NCBI GenBank assembly: GCA_965242595.1 | Contig: OZ251464.1 | Coordinates: forward strand, 2,294,001-2,358,000 | Direction: 5' to 3' | From: SP197 sp965242595 | GTDB lineage: Bacteria > Pseudomonadota > Alphaproteobacteria > SP197 | DNA length: 64,000 nt | Part shown: positions 1 through 8,927 of the stretch, in pieces | Numbering within the stretch: position 1 is the first letter of the stretch | How the letters are laid out: every line of letters starts with the position of its first letter | The notes under the pieces: generated by a model | Told to the model about the DNA's origin: nothing | The model's input: the letters and a program-made list of their open reading frames with translations, nothing else | The model's database searches: none | Position numbers and translations under genes: made by a program

Positions 1-1396
1 TGGCGACCATATCCATCAGCTCCCGCTCGTCGGCCGCCGCCATGGTGACGAAGCCGGGCAGGGTGGCCAGAAAGGCGATATCGAAGGCGCCGGCATGGGT
101 GGGGCCATCGGCGCCCACCAGGCCGGCCCGATCGATGGCAAAGCGCACCGGCAGGCGCTGGATGGCCACATCGTGCACGATCTGGTCGTAGGCCCGCTGC
201 AGAAAGGTGGAGTAGATGGCCACGAACGGCTTCAGCCCCTCGCAGGCCAGCCCGGCGGCGAAGGTAACGCCGTGTTGTTCGGCAATGCCGACATCGAAGG
301 CGCGGTCGGGAAAGGCGGCGGCGAAACGGTCGATGCCGGTGCCCTGGGGCATGGCGGCAGTCAGCGCGCAGATGCGCTCATCGGCCCTGGCCTCGGCGAT
401 CAGCGCCCTGGCAAACACCGAGGTATAGCTGGGCGCCCTGGGTGCCGGCCTGGCCTGGGTGCCGGTGACGACATCGAAGCTGGCAACGCCGTGATAGCGG
501 TCCTGCGCCTGTTCGGCCGGCTGATAGCCCTTGCCCTTGCGGGTGATGCAGTGGATCAGCACCGGCCCGTCCTGCTCGCAATCGCGCAGGTTTTTCAGGA
601 TGGGGATCAGGTGGTCCAGGTCGTGGCCGTCGATGGGGCCGATGTAATAGAAGCCCAGCTCTTCGAACAACGTGCCGCCGGTGACGATGCCGCGGGCATA
701 TTCTTCGAATCTCCGGGCGGCCGTTTCCACCGTTTTGGGGAAACGGGCGGCGATATCGCGGGCGATCTGGCGGGCAGAGCGGTAGGTGCGCGACGACAGC
801 ACCCGGGCCAGATAGGCGCTCATGGCCCCCACCGGCGGGGCGATCGACATCTCGTTGTCGTTCAGGATCACGATCAGCCGCCCGGGCCTGGCGCCAGCGT
901 TGTTCATAGCCTCATAGGCCATACCGGCCGACATGGCGCCATCGCCGATAACACAGACCACCTCGCGCTTTTCGCCCTTCAGGTCGCGCGCCACCGCCAT
1001 CCCCAGCCCGGCCGAGATAGAGGTGGAACTGTGGGCGGCCCCGAAGGGGTCATAAACGCTCTCGGCGCGCCTGGTGAAGCCGGAAAGCCCGCCCTTCTGG
1101 CGCAGGGTGCGGATGCGGTCGCGCCTGCCAGTGAGAATCTTGTGGGGATAGCACTGATGGCCGACATCCCAGATCAGCCGGTCGTGAGGGGTATCGAACA
1201 CGTGGTGGATGGCGACGGTGAGCTCCACCACCCCCAGGCCAGCGCCCAGATGGCCGCCGGTGGTGGAAACGGCGGCGATGGTCTCGCGGCGCAACTCGTC
1301 GGCCAACTGGCGCAGCTCGCCCGACGAGAGGACACGCAGATCGGCCGGCAGGCGGATGCGGTCCAGCAGTGGCGTGTCGTTTTCTTCCCGGTTCAT
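1..1396 (-). CDS. dxs: 1-deoxy-D-xylulose-5-phosphate synthase (3' end cut off)
   Basis: Thiamine-diphosphate enzyme that joins pyruvate and glyceraldehyde 3-phosphate in the first step of the MEP isoprenoid pathway in the cytoplasm. About 465 of the usual ~640 residues are present; the C-terminal transketolase domain runs off the window. Visible Dxs marks include TGGHLGAGLGVVELT near residue 40, the ThDP/Mg segment VIGDGAMSAGMAYEAMNNAG near residue 150, YYIGPIDGHD near residue 250, GIAEQHGVTFAAGLA near residue 365 and the pyrimidine-domain start around DRAGLVGADGPTHAGAFD. The ATG at 1396 overlaps the ispA stop in an ATGA arrangement, so translation is probably coupled. Confidence 0.97.
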   Translation of the reverse strand, partial: MNREENDTPLLDRIRLPADLRVLSSGELRQLADELRRETIAAVSTTGGHLGAGLGVVELTVAIHHVFDTPHDRLIWDVGHQCYPHKILTGRRDRIRTLRQKGGLSGFTRRAESVYDPFGAAHSSTSISAGLGMAVARDLKGEKREVVCVIGDGAMSAGMAYEAMNNAGARPGRLIVILNDNEMSIAPPVGAMSAYLARVLSSRTYRSARQIARDIAARFPKTVETAARRFEEYARGIVTGGTLFEELGFYYIGPIDGHDLDHLIPILKNLRDCEQDGPVLIHCITRKGKGYQPAEQAQDRYHGVASFDVVTGTQARPAPRAPSYTSVFARALIAEARADERICALTAAMPQGTGIDRFAAAFPDRAFDVGIAEQHGVTFAAGLACEGLKPFVAIYSTFLQRAYDQIVHDVAIQRLPVRFAIDRAGLVGADGPTHAGAFDIAFLATLPGFVTMAAADERELMDMVA

Positions 1397-2295
1397 CTTC
1401 TGCGCTCGACCACGAAGCACGCCAGGGCGCGCAACCTGGATGCAGATTCGCCGAACGGGGCCAGCGATGCAATGGCTTGCGCCGCCAGCCGGTCGGCACG
1501 GGCGCGGGCGCCCTTGCATCCCAGCACCGCCACCAGGGTGGCCTTGCCGGCGGCCGCATCCTTGCCCACCGCCTTGCCCGTGGCACCGGGGCTGCCTTCC
1601 ACATCCAGCAGATCGTCCACGATCTGAAAGGCAAGCCCCAGATCGCGCCCGAAGGCCGCCATGGCCCGGCGCGCTTCCGCCCCGGCCTGGCCCAGGATGG
1701 CGCCCGCCTCGGCCGAGAACGCGATCAGGGCGCCGGTTTTCAGCGCCTGCAGCCGCTCCACCTCGGCGGCGGTGGCGGGGCGGCCTTCCAGCGCCAGATC
1801 GATCGCCTGGCCCGCCACCATGCCGCGCGCCCCGGCGGCCGCCGCCAGCCCGCGCAACAACGCGATTCGGACCTCGGCGCTCTCATGGGTGGCGGCATCG
1901 GCCAGCAGGTTGAAGGTTTGGGTTTGCAGGGCGTCGCCGGCCAGGATGGCTGTGGCCTCGCCATAGGCTATGTGGCAGGTGGGGAGATTGCGGCGCAAGT
2001 CGTCGTTGTCCATGGCGGGGAGGTCGTCGTGGATGAGCGAATAGCAGTGGAGCATTTCTATCGCCGTCGCTACCGCCAGGGCCTGTTCCAGTTCAACGCC
2101 GAACACATTGGACGATTCCAGCGCGAGGGCCGGGCGCAACCGCTTGCCGCCGTTCAGGCAGGCATAGCGCATCGCCTCGAACAGCTGGCTTTCAGGACCG
2201 GCGCCAGCGGTGGGCAGAAGCCGGTGCAGCCTGGCCTCTACACGCCCGGCGGCGGCGGCCAGCAGCGCCTCGGCCTCCGTCATGCCCTCCGTCAT
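1393..2295 (-). CDS. ispA: Farnesyl diphosphate synthase (short-chain polyprenyl synthetase)
   Basis: Condenses IPP with DMAPP and geranyl diphosphate to make farnesyl diphosphate. The 300-residue length is normal for IspA. The first Asp-rich motif is DDLPAMDNDD near residue 90, preceded by the substrate-binding segment NGGKRLRP near residue 50; the second Asp-rich motif is DDLLDVEG near residue 225, preceded by FQIV. It sits between xseB and dxs with 4-base overlaps at both ends, the usual alphaproteobacterial xseB-ispA-dxs order, which places the MEP entry enzyme and the C15 prenyl donor in one transcript. A second Met four codons in could also be the start. Confidence 0.96.
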   Translation of the reverse strand: MTEGMTEAEALLAAAAGRVEARLHRLLPTAGAGPESQLFEAMRYACLNGGKRLRPALALESSNVFGVELEQALAVATAIEMLHCYSLIHDDLPAMDNDDLRRNLPTCHIAYGEATAILAGDALQTQTFNLLADAATHESAEVRIALLRGLAAAAGARGMVAGQAIDLALEGRPATAAEVERLQALKTGALIAFSAEAGAILGQAGAEARRAMAAFGRDLGLAFQIVDDLLDVEGSPGATGKAVGKDAAAGKATLVAVLGCKGARARADRLAAQAIASLAPFGESASRLRALACFVVERRR

Positions 2296-2546
2296 GCGAT
2301 ATCGGTCGGCTCGGTGGTGACGGTGCCCTCGGCGTCCAGGCGGATACGCTCGACCTTGTCCTGGGCCTCGCGCAGGCGCGCCTCGCAGTGACGCTTCAGC
2401 GCCGCGCCGCGCTCATAGTCGGCGATGGCTTTGTCGAGGTTTTCCTCGCCGGATTCCAGGCGGGCGACGATGGTTTCGAGTTCGGCCATGGCCTGTTCGA
2501 AGCTGAGGCTGGCTATGGCTGGAATGTCGTTCGCGGAGTCGGTCAT
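2292..2546 (-). CDS. xseB: Exodeoxyribonuclease VII small subunit
   Basis: Small subunit of the XseA-XseB single-strand exonuclease, which trims ssDNA in repair. The 84-residue protein has the family signature FEQAMAELETIVARLESGE followed by a helical YERGAALKRHCEARL segment, as expected of the helical XseB chain that wraps the large subunit. Start chosen at the ATG giving MTDSAND; it overlaps the stop of the upstream histone-deacetylase-like gene (ATGA), and its own stop overlaps the ispA start. xseA is not in the window, as is normal. Confidence 0.95.
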   Translation of the reverse strand: MTDSANDIPAIASLSFEQAMAELETIVARLESGEENLDKAIADYERGAALKRHCEARLREAQDKVERIRLDAEGTVTTEPTDIA

Positions 2547-3511
2547 GGCGTCCCTGGAGGTGGTGGTGGAAATTTCGTCGCGGGGGTGGCCGCCATCAGG
2601 GCGGCGATGTGGGCGCCGGCAGAGGCCGCCAGCGCGTCCAATCGATAGCCGCCCTCCAGCACCGAGACGATGCGCGAACCGGCGTGGAGGGCAGCCAGCT
2701 GGACCAGGTGGCGGGTGGCCCAGGCGTAGTCTTCGACCTCCAGGCAAAGCTGGGCCAGGGGATCGAGGCGGTGGGCGTCGAAGCCGGCGGAAACGAAGAT
2801 AAGTTCGGGGCGGTGGGCGTCCAGGGCGTCGGCCAGGCGGAGGAAGGCGGGGCGAAAGGCGGCGCTGCCGCTGCCGGGAGGGAGGGGGGCGTTGAGGATG
2901 TTGGCATGGCGGCCGCGTTCGTCGGCGCGGCCGGTGCCGGGGTAGAGGGGGTATTGGTGGGTGGAGGCGTAGAAGAAGCCCTCGCGATCCCAGAACATGG
3001 CCTGGGTGCCGTTGCCGTGATGGACGTCGAGATCGATGACGGCGAGGCGGGAAAGGGCGTGGGCGGCGCGGGCGTGGAGAGCGGCGAGGGCCACGGCGTT
3101 GAAGAGGCAGAAGCCCATGGCGCGGGCAGGCTCGGCGTGGTGGCCGGGAGGGCGGACAGCGCAGAAGGCGTTGGTGGCCTCGCCGGCGACCAAGGCATCG
3201 ACGGCAGCCACCGGGGCGCCCGCCGCCCGTAGCGCCGCTGCGCCGGAGGCGGGCGAGACCACGGTGTCGGCATCCAGACGGCGCTGTCCGCTGGAGGGAA
3301 CGGACGCCAGCACGGCATCGATATGGGCGGCGGGATGGGCCCGTTCCAGCGCCTGGCGGGAAACCGGCGGCGCCTGGCGGCGGCAAAGCGGCGCGAAACG
3401 CTCCGCCTCCAGGGCAGCCAGCACGGCGCGCAGCCGCGAGGGCGCCTCCGGATGGCCGGGGCCGGTATCGTGGGCCAGGCAGGCTTCGTGGCTGTAGAGC
3501 AAGGTGGTCAT
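2543..3511 (-). CDS. Histone deacetylase family protein (acetylpolyamine/HDAC-like amidohydrolase)
   Basis: Zinc amidohydrolase of the arginase/HDAC fold; bacterial members hydrolyse acetylated amines or acylated substrates, and the substrate here is unknown. The 322-residue reading starts at the ATG before TTLLYSHEACLAHDTGPGHPE, a typical family N-terminus. Catalytic features: FCAVRPPGHHAEPARAMGFC with the tandem His pair near residue 135, the zinc-ligand segment IDLDVHHGNGTQ near residue 175, the Asp ligand in VSAGFDAH near residue 250, and the EGGY motif near residue 297. It is the first gene of the xseB-ispA-dxs operon by overlap. A longer upstream open stretch is not needed. Confidence 0.93.
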   Translation of the reverse strand: MTTLLYSHEACLAHDTGPGHPEAPSRLRAVLAALEAERFAPLCRRQAPPVSRQALERAHPAAHIDAVLASVPSSGQRRLDADTVVSPASGAAALRAAGAPVAAVDALVAGEATNAFCAVRPPGHHAEPARAMGFCLFNAVALAALHARAAHALSRLAVIDLDVHHGNGTQAMFWDREGFFYASTHQYPLYPGTGRADERGRHANILNAPLPPGSGSAAFRPAFLRLADALDAHRPELIFVSAGFDAHRLDPLAQLCLEVEDYAWATRHLVQLAALHAGSRIVSVLEGGYRLDALAASAGAHIAALMAATPATKFPPPPPGTP

Positions 3512-3651
3512 GGCGGCGTGGCGAATCCGGGGGCCGAGGGCAGAATCTACAGCACGGGCGGAGCGAATCCAGGGGGGCGGATCGACAGCGCCCACCCGCT
3601 TTGCCATGGTGGGCGGCGGGCATGACGGCGCGGGCCAGCGCGGAGGGCGGC

Positions 3652-4836
3652 GTGAGGGAGTTCGATGTCGTCGTGGTGGGCGCCGGGGCGGTGGGCGCGG
3701 CGCTGGCCTTCCGGCTGGCGCCGCGCTGCCATGTGCTGGTGCTGGAACGCGAGGCGCAGCCCGGCTATCACAGCACCGGGCGCTCGGCCGCCCATTATAC
3801 CGACACCATCGGCGGGGCAGCCGTGCGCGCGCTTTCCAGGGAGACGCGCCGCTTCATCGACGACCCGCCTTCCGGCTTTGCCGCCGCGCCGCTGCTGACC
3901 CCGCGCCCGGTGCTGCTGCTGCAAGGCCGCGACGACGACCATGACGGCGGCGGGCATCTGAAGGGCCTCATCGGCAGCGTGTTGCAGCCGCTGGATGCCG
4001 CCGCCTGCCTGCGGCGCTGCCCGGTGCTGCGACCCGAAGCGATCTCCGGCGGCCTGTGGGAGGCGGCTGGCGGCGATCTCGATGTCCACGCCATCCATGG
4101 CGGCTATCTCGCCGCCGCCAGGCGGGCCGGGGCCGAGCTGCTGTGCGACGCGGAGGTGCGCGCCCTGGAGCGGCGCCACGGCGTCTGGCGGCTGGAGACG
4201 GCGGCGGGCCGCTTTGCCGCCCCCATCCTCGCCAATTGCGCCGGGGCGTGGGGCGACGAGCTGGCCGCCATGGCGGGCGCGCGCCCAGTCGGCCTGCAGC
4301 CGCTGCGGCGCACCGCCTTCACCTTCCGGGGACCGCAAGGCGTGGATTGTGCCGCCTGGCCGCTGGTGGCCGATATAGGCGAAAGCTTCTATTTCAAGCC
4401 CGAGGCCGGGCTGTTGCTGGGTTCGCTGGCCGACGAAACGCCCTCGCCGCCCTGCGACGCCCAGGCCGAGGAGCTGGACCTGGCGCAAGCGGCGGCCAAC
4501 ATCATGGCCTGGACAACGCTGAAGGTCGCCCGCATCGAACGCCGCTGGGCCGGCCTGCGCAGCTTCGTGGCCGACCGGGCGCCGGTGGTCGGCTTCGACC
4601 CGGCGGTGGCGGGCTTGTTCTGGAATGTCGGCCAGGGCGGGGCCGGCATCCAGACCTCGGCCGCGCTTTCCGCCTATGCGGCGGCGCTGCTGCTGGGCGA
4701 CGAGTTGCCGCCGGCCCTGGCCGGGCACGGGCTGACGAAGACCACCTTTTCGCCTGCCCGTCTGGGCGCCGTCGCCGTTGCGCGTCCAGACGGGGCGACG
4801 AAGGCCACCCCTTCACCCGCCCGCCGCGGCGTCTGA
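3652..4836 (+). CDS. FAD-dependent D-amino-acid oxidase/dehydrogenase family protein (DadA-like)
   Basis: Flavoprotein of the DAO superfamily, expected to oxidise an amino or imino acid. The dinucleotide fold begins at once with FDVVVVGAGAVGAALAF, followed by a loop HSTGRSAAHY like that of D-arginine dehydrogenases, and ends with a C-terminal FAD segment FWNVGQGGAGIQTSAALS. The start is the GTG at 3652 because a good ribosome-binding site (GGAGG, 5 bases away) precedes it; ATG at 3622 is an alternative. The last ~30 residues are low-complexity and look like an extension. It diverges from the HDAC-like operon and converges on the aminotransferase gene. Exact substrate not determined. Confidence 0.85.
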   Translation: MREFDVVVVGAGAVGAALAFRLAPRCHVLVLEREAQPGYHSTGRSAAHYTDTIGGAAVRALSRETRRFIDDPPSGFAAAPLLTPRPVLLLQGRDDDHDGGGHLKGLIGSVLQPLDAAACLRRCPVLRPEAISGGLWEAAGGDLDVHAIHGGYLAAARRAGAELLCDAEVRALERRHGVWRLETAAGRFAAPILANCAGAWGDELAAMAGARPVGLQPLRRTAFTFRGPQGVDCAAWPLVADIGESFYFKPEAGLLLGSLADETPSPPCDAQAEELDLAQAAANIMAWTTLKVARIERRWAGLRSFVADRAPVVGFDPAVAGLFWNVGQGGAGIQTSAALSAYAAALLLGDELPPALAGHGLTKTTFSPARLGAVAVARPDGATKATPSPARRGV

Positions 4837-4855
4837 CGAGCAGCCGCGGCCAGGG

Positions 4856-6244
4856 TCATTCGGCGGCCAGCAGCTTTTCCTGCCGGACATGCTCCAGCGT
4901 GTCGTCCAGGGCCAGCTGCAGGCGATCGAACATCTGGTGGATCTGGTCGGCCTCGATGATGAGCGGTGGGGACAGGGCCACCGAGGTGCCGTCGGCCGGG
5001 CGCAGCAGCAGGCCGTGGTGGATGCAGCGGTCGCCGCAATAATTGGCGATGGCGGGGGCGAAATTCTCGCGCGTCTCCTTGTTCCTGACCAGCTCCACGG
5101 CGCCGATCAGCCCGGTGCCGCGCGTCTCGCCCACCAGGGGGTGGCTGGCCAGGGCGTGCAGGCGTTCCTGCATGACCGGGGCCACCCTGGCGACATGGCT
5201 GGCGATGTCGATCTCGTCGTAGATGTTCAGCGTCTCGATGGCGACGGCGGCCGGCACCGGATGGCCGGAATAGGTGAAGCCGGTGGCCAGCATGCCCTGG
5301 CGGCCCGAAAAATCGCGGATGGCGCTGTAGATGTCCTCGTTCACGATCACGGCGCTGATCGGCAGATAGGCCGACGACAGCTGCTTGGCCACCACCATGA
5401 TGTCCGGTTCGATGCCGAAGGTGTTGCAGCCGAACAGGTTGCCGGTGCGGTGGAAGCCGCAGATCACCTCGTCGGCCACCATCAGCACGTCGTATTTTTT
5501 CAGCACCGCCTGAATCTTCTGGAAATAGCCCTGCGGCGGCACGATGACACCGCCGGCAGCCATGATCGGCTCGGCGACGAAGGCCGCCACCGTCTCCGGC
5601 CCTTCGGCCAGGATGGTCTGCTCCAGCTCGTCGGCGCGGCGCTGGGCGAACGCCTCCTCGCTCTCGCCCTCCTCGCCGAAGTGGTAGTGGTGGGGCGAGC
5701 CGGTGTGCATGATGTTGGCGATGGGGAGATCGAAGCCCTGGTGCATCAGCGGCATGCCGGTGAGGCTGCCCGACGAGACGCAGATGCCGTGATAGCCGCC
5801 CCGGCGGGCGATGATCTTCTTCTTTTCCGGGCGCCCGAGGGCGTTGTTGTAATACCAGACGAACTTGACCATGTGGTCGTTCGCCTCGGAGCCCGAATTG
5901 GCGAACCACACCTTCGACATCGGCACCGGCATCATGTCCAGCAGCCGCTCGGCCAGCTCGATCGACGGCAGCGAGGAGCGGTGGAAAAAGGCGTGGTAGT
6001 AGGGCAGCTTGCGCATCTGGCGGGCGGCCGCCTCCACCAGGCGCTCGTTGGCAAAGCCCAGCGAGGTGCACCACAGCCCCGCCAGACCCTCGATATAGCG
6101 CTTGCCTTCGGTGTCCTCGACATGGATGCCGCTGCCCTTTTCGATGATGAGCGGCCCCTTCTTCTCGTGTTCGACCAGATTGCTGAAGGGATGGATGACG
6201 CTGGCCACATCGCGCGCATGGGGAGAGTTGGGGGTGAGGGTCAT
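4856..6244 (-). CDS. Class III PLP-dependent aminotransferase (omega-amino acid or amine:pyruvate type)
   Basis: Pyridoxal-phosphate aminotransferase of about 462 residues, the usual length of class III omega-transaminases. Visible: FANSGSEANDHMVKFVWYY near residue 120 (phosphate-binding SGSEAN), RRGGYHG near residue 155, AEPIMAAGGVIVPPQGYF near residue 230, the PLP-ring Asp in VADEVICGFHRTG near residue 260, the Schiff-base Lys in VVAKQLSS near residue 290, and a TFSGHP-like TYSGHPVP near residue 325. Start at the ATG giving MTLTPNSPHARDV. Substrate cannot be read from sequence; such enzymes commonly act on taurine, putrescine or beta-alanine-type amines. Confidence 0.9.
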   Translation of the reverse strand: MTLTPNSPHARDVASVIHPFSNLVEHEKKGPLIIEKGSGIHVEDTEGKRYIEGLAGLWCTSLGFANERLVEAAARQMRKLPYYHAFFHRSSLPSIELAERLLDMMPVPMSKVWFANSGSEANDHMVKFVWYYNNALGRPEKKKIIARRGGYHGICVSSGSLTGMPLMHQGFDLPIANIMHTGSPHHYHFGEEGESEEAFAQRRADELEQTILAEGPETVAAFVAEPIMAAGGVIVPPQGYFQKIQAVLKKYDVLMVADEVICGFHRTGNLFGCNTFGIEPDIMVVAKQLSSAYLPISAVIVNEDIYSAIRDFSGRQGMLATGFTYSGHPVPAAVAIETLNIYDEIDIASHVARVAPVMQERLHALASHPLVGETRGTGLIGAVELVRNKETRENFAPAIANYCGDRCIHHGLLLRPADGTSVALSPPLIIEADQIHQMFDRLQLALDDTLEHVRQEKLLAAE

Positions 6245-6340
6245 GGCATTGTCCGTGCTGGGGGTTGCGGGGCGCCGCCGGCGGGGCGCGCCCATCTGGG
6301 GGCCATGTTAGGGTCGGGCGGGGCGGTTTGGCAAATGCGC

Positions 6341-8107
6341 TCAGTCCAGGTCGTCCAGCAGCGCGGCGATGGTGCCGGAATCGGTCTGCTCCATGATCGT
6401 CCCCGCCCGGCGCCTGGCCTCGCCGGCGTCCAGGCCGCGCACCCTCTGCTTGACCCGGGGCACGGCCGCCGAGGCCATCGACAGCTCGCGGATGCCCAGC
6501 CCCAGCAGCAGCGCCGTCATGCGCTCGTCGCCCGCCATCTCGCCGCAGACATTGACCGGGATGCCGGCGCGCTCTGCCGCCGCGGTGGCGAATTGCACCA
6601 GCCGCAAAACCGCCGGGTGGAGCGGGTCGTAGAGATGGGCCACCCGCTCGTCGCCGCGATCGATCGCCAGCGCATACATGATGAGGTCGTTGGTGCCGAT
6701 GGAGAAAAACTCGCATTCGGGCGCCAGGGCGTCGGCGGCCAGCGCGGCGCCCGGAATTTCGATCATCGCGCCCAGCGGCGGCAGCGGCTGGGCGATGGCG
6801 ATGCGGCGCCGGGCCAGGCGGGCGGCAACAGCCTTCAGGATGCGGCGCACCTGGCGCAGCTCTGCCGGGGTGGAGATCATCGGCAGCAGGATTCGCACCG
6901 GCCCGTGGGCGCCGGCGCGCAGGATAGCGGCCAGCTGGTCCGCCAGCACGTCTTCCAGCTTCAGCAGCAGGCGGGTGGCGCGCAGCCCCATGGCCGGATT
7001 GGCGCCCGGGGCCGGACGCTCGCCCGGCAGGCGGGGCAGCTTGTCGTTGCCGATGTCCAGCGTGCGCACCGTCACCGTCCGCCCGGCCATGCCTTCCACC
7101 ACCGAGCGCAGATGGGCGTATTGCTCGTCCTGGCCGGGCAGGTCGTCGCGGTTCAGGAACAGGTATTCCGTGCGGTAGAGGCCGATGCCTTCGGCGCCGT
7201 GTTCCAGCGCCGGGGCAACCTCGCCCGCCAGGTCGATATTGGCCTGCAAGCCCACCTCGACCCCATCGCGGGTGCGGGCCGGCAGGTGGCGCAGCCGCTC
7301 CAGCTTGCGCGCCTGGCGTTGCAGCTCGCTGCGCCGCCCCTCGAAGCGGGCGCGGGAGGCGGCATCCGGGTTCACCACCACCTGGCCGCTGCCGCCATCC
7401 ACCACCACCAGATCGCCGGGGCGCACATGGCGCAGCAGCCCCTGGGTGCCGACCACGGCCGGCAGGCCCAGGGAGCGGGCCAGGATGCCGGTATGGTCCT
7501 GGGCACCGCCCAGCGCGGTGGCGAAGCCCGCCACCCGGCGGGGATCCAGCAGGGCGGTATCGGCCGGCGTCAGCTCGTCGGCGATCACCACGGTGCCGGC
7601 CGGCAGCTCCGCCAGCGCCCGATAGGGCCTGGCCATCAGGTTGCGCAGCAGGCGCTGGCCAACATCGCGCACATCCTTGCTGCGCTCGGCCAGATAGCTG
7701 TCTTCCATCTCGGCGAAGGCCCTGGCGATCTCGCCCACCTCCCGGGCCACGGCCGCCTCGGCGTTGAGGCGGCGGTCGCAAATGCGCCGTTCCACCCCCC
7801 GCAGCAGGCGCGAGCCCTTCAACATGCGGTCGTGGGCGTCCAGCAGATAGCCCAGTTCTTCGGCGGCGCTGCCGGGCAGGCGGGCGGCCTTGCCGGCCAG
7901 GGCGGAAAGCTGCGCCCGGGCGGCCTGGACGGCGGCGCGAAAGCGCGCCACCTCGTCCGCCAGCGCCGTCTGCGCCAGGGTCCAGACCGGCACCTCCAGC
8001 GTGCCGCTTTCGGTGACGAAGGCGGGGCCGATGGCGATGCCGCGCGCCACGCCGAGGCCGGTCAGCGCGACCGTCGGCGAGGGGGCTTCGCTGCCGGTGT
8101 CACTCAT
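6341..8107 (-). CDS. ptsI: Phosphoenolpyruvate-protein phosphotransferase (PTS enzyme I)
   Basis: Takes phosphate from PEP onto a histidine and passes it to HPr. The 588 residues match EI without a GAF domain, as in the alphaproteobacterial regulatory PTS. The active-site segment reads GGAQDHTGILARSLGLPAVVG near residue 200 with the phosphorylated His in place. The C-terminal PEP-binding barrel shows GIGLYRTEYLF, the NPAMGLRATRL segment, IEIPGAALAADAL and FFSIGTNDLIMYALAIDR, with the catalytic Cys in VNVCGEMAGD near residue 515. It overlaps the HPr gene by 8 bases and closes the PTS operon. No sugar-specific EIIBC is nearby, so the chain is probably regulatory. Confidence 0.95.
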   Translation of the reverse strand: MSDTGSEAPSPTVALTGLGVARGIAIGPAFVTESGTLEVPVWTLAQTALADEVARFRAAVQAARAQLSALAGKAARLPGSAAEELGYLLDAHDRMLKGSRLLRGVERRICDRRLNAEAAVAREVGEIARAFAEMEDSYLAERSKDVRDVGQRLLRNLMARPYRALAELPAGTVVIADELTPADTALLDPRRVAGFATALGGAQDHTGILARSLGLPAVVGTQGLLRHVRPGDLVVVDGGSGQVVVNPDAASRARFEGRRSELQRQARKLERLRHLPARTRDGVEVGLQANIDLAGEVAPALEHGAEGIGLYRTEYLFLNRDDLPGQDEQYAHLRSVVEGMAGRTVTVRTLDIGNDKLPRLPGERPAPGANPAMGLRATRLLLKLEDVLADQLAAILRAGAHGPVRILLPMISTPAELRQVRRILKAVAARLARRRIAIAQPLPPLGAMIEIPGAALAADALAPECEFFSIGTNDLIMYALAIDRGDERVAHLYDPLHPAVLRLVQFATAAAERAGIPVNVCGEMAGDERMTALLLGLGIRELSMASAAVPRVKQRVRGLDAGEARRRAGTIMEQTDSGTIAALLDDLD

Positions 8108-8396
8108 CGAAACGGTTGTTCACCAGCGCCGCCAGGGCGTCCAGGGCGGCGGCGGCGTCCGGCCCCCGGGCGTGGATCTCGATGGCGGTGCCGGCGGCCG
8201 CCGCCAGCATCATCAGCCCCATGATGGAGCGCCCGGAAACGCGGGTGCCGTCCTTTTCCACCTCCACCTCGGCGGCGAACCGGTCCGCCAGGGCTGCGAA
8301 GCGGGCGGCGGCGCGGGCGTGGAGGCCGCGCCGGTTGACGATCGCCAGCCGCAGGGAGCGCGCGGTGCCGGCCGCGGCCGCCTGGCGCCGCTTCAC
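8100..8396 (-). CDS. ptsH: HPr phosphocarrier protein
   Basis: Carries phosphate from EI to the EIIA proteins. Both regulatory sites are visible in its 98 residues: the phosphorylated His in NRRGLHARAAARFA near residue 26 and the HprK-target Ser in GRSIMGLMMLAAA near residue 57. The intact Ser site fits the hprK gene in the same operon. It overlaps the EIIA-Man stop by ATGA and ptsI by 8 bases. The N-terminus is about ten residues longer than typical HPr; a later in-frame start is possible. Confidence 0.94.
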   Translation of the reverse strand: MKRRQAAAAGTARSLRLAIVNRRGLHARAAARFAALADRFAAEVEVEKDGTRVSGRSIMGLMMLAAAAGTAIEIHARGPDAAAALDALAALVNNRFDE

Positions 8397-8851
8397 GGCT
8401 GCCGCTCTCCATCGCTTTCGTCCGGGGCGCTTGCGGCGCCCTCATCCGGGGCCGCCGGCTTCAGCAGGCTGCTGGCGACATTGATGTATTTGCGGCCCGC
8501 CTCCCTGGCCGCCGCCACCGCCGCGTCCAGGCTGCCGGCCTCGCGCACCGAGGCGAGCTTGATCAGCATCGGCAGGTTGACGCCGGCGATCACCTCGACA
8601 TGGCCCGCCTCCATGACCGAGATGGCGAGATTGGAGGGCGTGCCGCCGAACATGTCGGTCAGCACCACCACGCCATCGCCTCGATCGACCTGTTCCACCG
8701 CCTCCAGGATGTCGTTGCGGCGCCGTTCCATGTCGTCGTCGGAGCCGATGCAGACGGCGCGCACGGCGGCCTGTTCGCCCACCACATGCTCCATGGCGGC
8801 GACGAACTCGTCGGCCAGGCGGCCGTGGGTGACGAGCACCAAACCGATCAT
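8393..8851 (-). CDS. PTS EIIA component, mannose (EIIA-Man/PtsM) family
   Basis: Cytoplasmic EIIA of the mannose family, a phosphate acceptor from HPr. The N-terminus MIGLVLVTHGRLADEF carries the acceptor His at residue 9, and VVLTDMFGGTPSNLA near residue 62 is the family hallmark. 152 residues with a disordered Pro/Glu/Ser-rich tail. The partner membrane components IIB-IIC-IID are absent, as is usual in alphaproteobacteria where this protein belongs to the regulatory PTS. The ATG lies inside the first unit of a 14-base repeat tract, and no Shine-Dalgarno sequence is visible upstream, so it may depend on translation of rapZ, whose stop is 24 bases upstream. Confidence 0.92.
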   Translation of the reverse strand: MIGLVLVTHGRLADEFVAAMEHVVGEQAAVRAVCIGSDDDMERRRNDILEAVEQVDRGDGVVVLTDMFGGTPSNLAISVMEAGHVEVIAGVNLPMLIKLASVREAGSLDAAVAAAREAGRKYINVASSLLKPAAPDEGAASAPDESDGERQP

Positions 8852-8927
8852 CGGGGGCCGATCATCTTGGGCCGATCATCGCGGGTCAGCCGTCGTGGAC
8901 CCATCGTCACGGGCCGATCGTCGCTTC
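8844..8927. repeat. Six-unit 14-base tandem repeat at the rapZ/EIIA-Man junction
   Basis: Units of exactly 14 bases run from 8844: CCGATCATCGGGGG, CCGATCATCTTGGG, CCGATCATCGCGGG, TCAGCCGTCGTGGA, CCCATCGTCACGGG, CCGATCGTCGCTTC. Unit 1 contains the EIIA-Man start codon; the others form the gap and the last codons of rapZ. Because 14 is not a multiple of 3, each gain or loss shifts the rapZ tail frame. Confidence 0.85.

Noticed and set aside
95..1627. Long plus-strand open frame opposite dxs and ispA
   Set aside because: It is the antisense of genes with clear catalytic motifs; GC-rich DNA leaves long open shadows.
4778..8224. 1148-codon plus-strand open frame
   Set aside because: Gln/His/Gly-rich product antisense to the aminotransferase and ptsI, with no recognisable fold.
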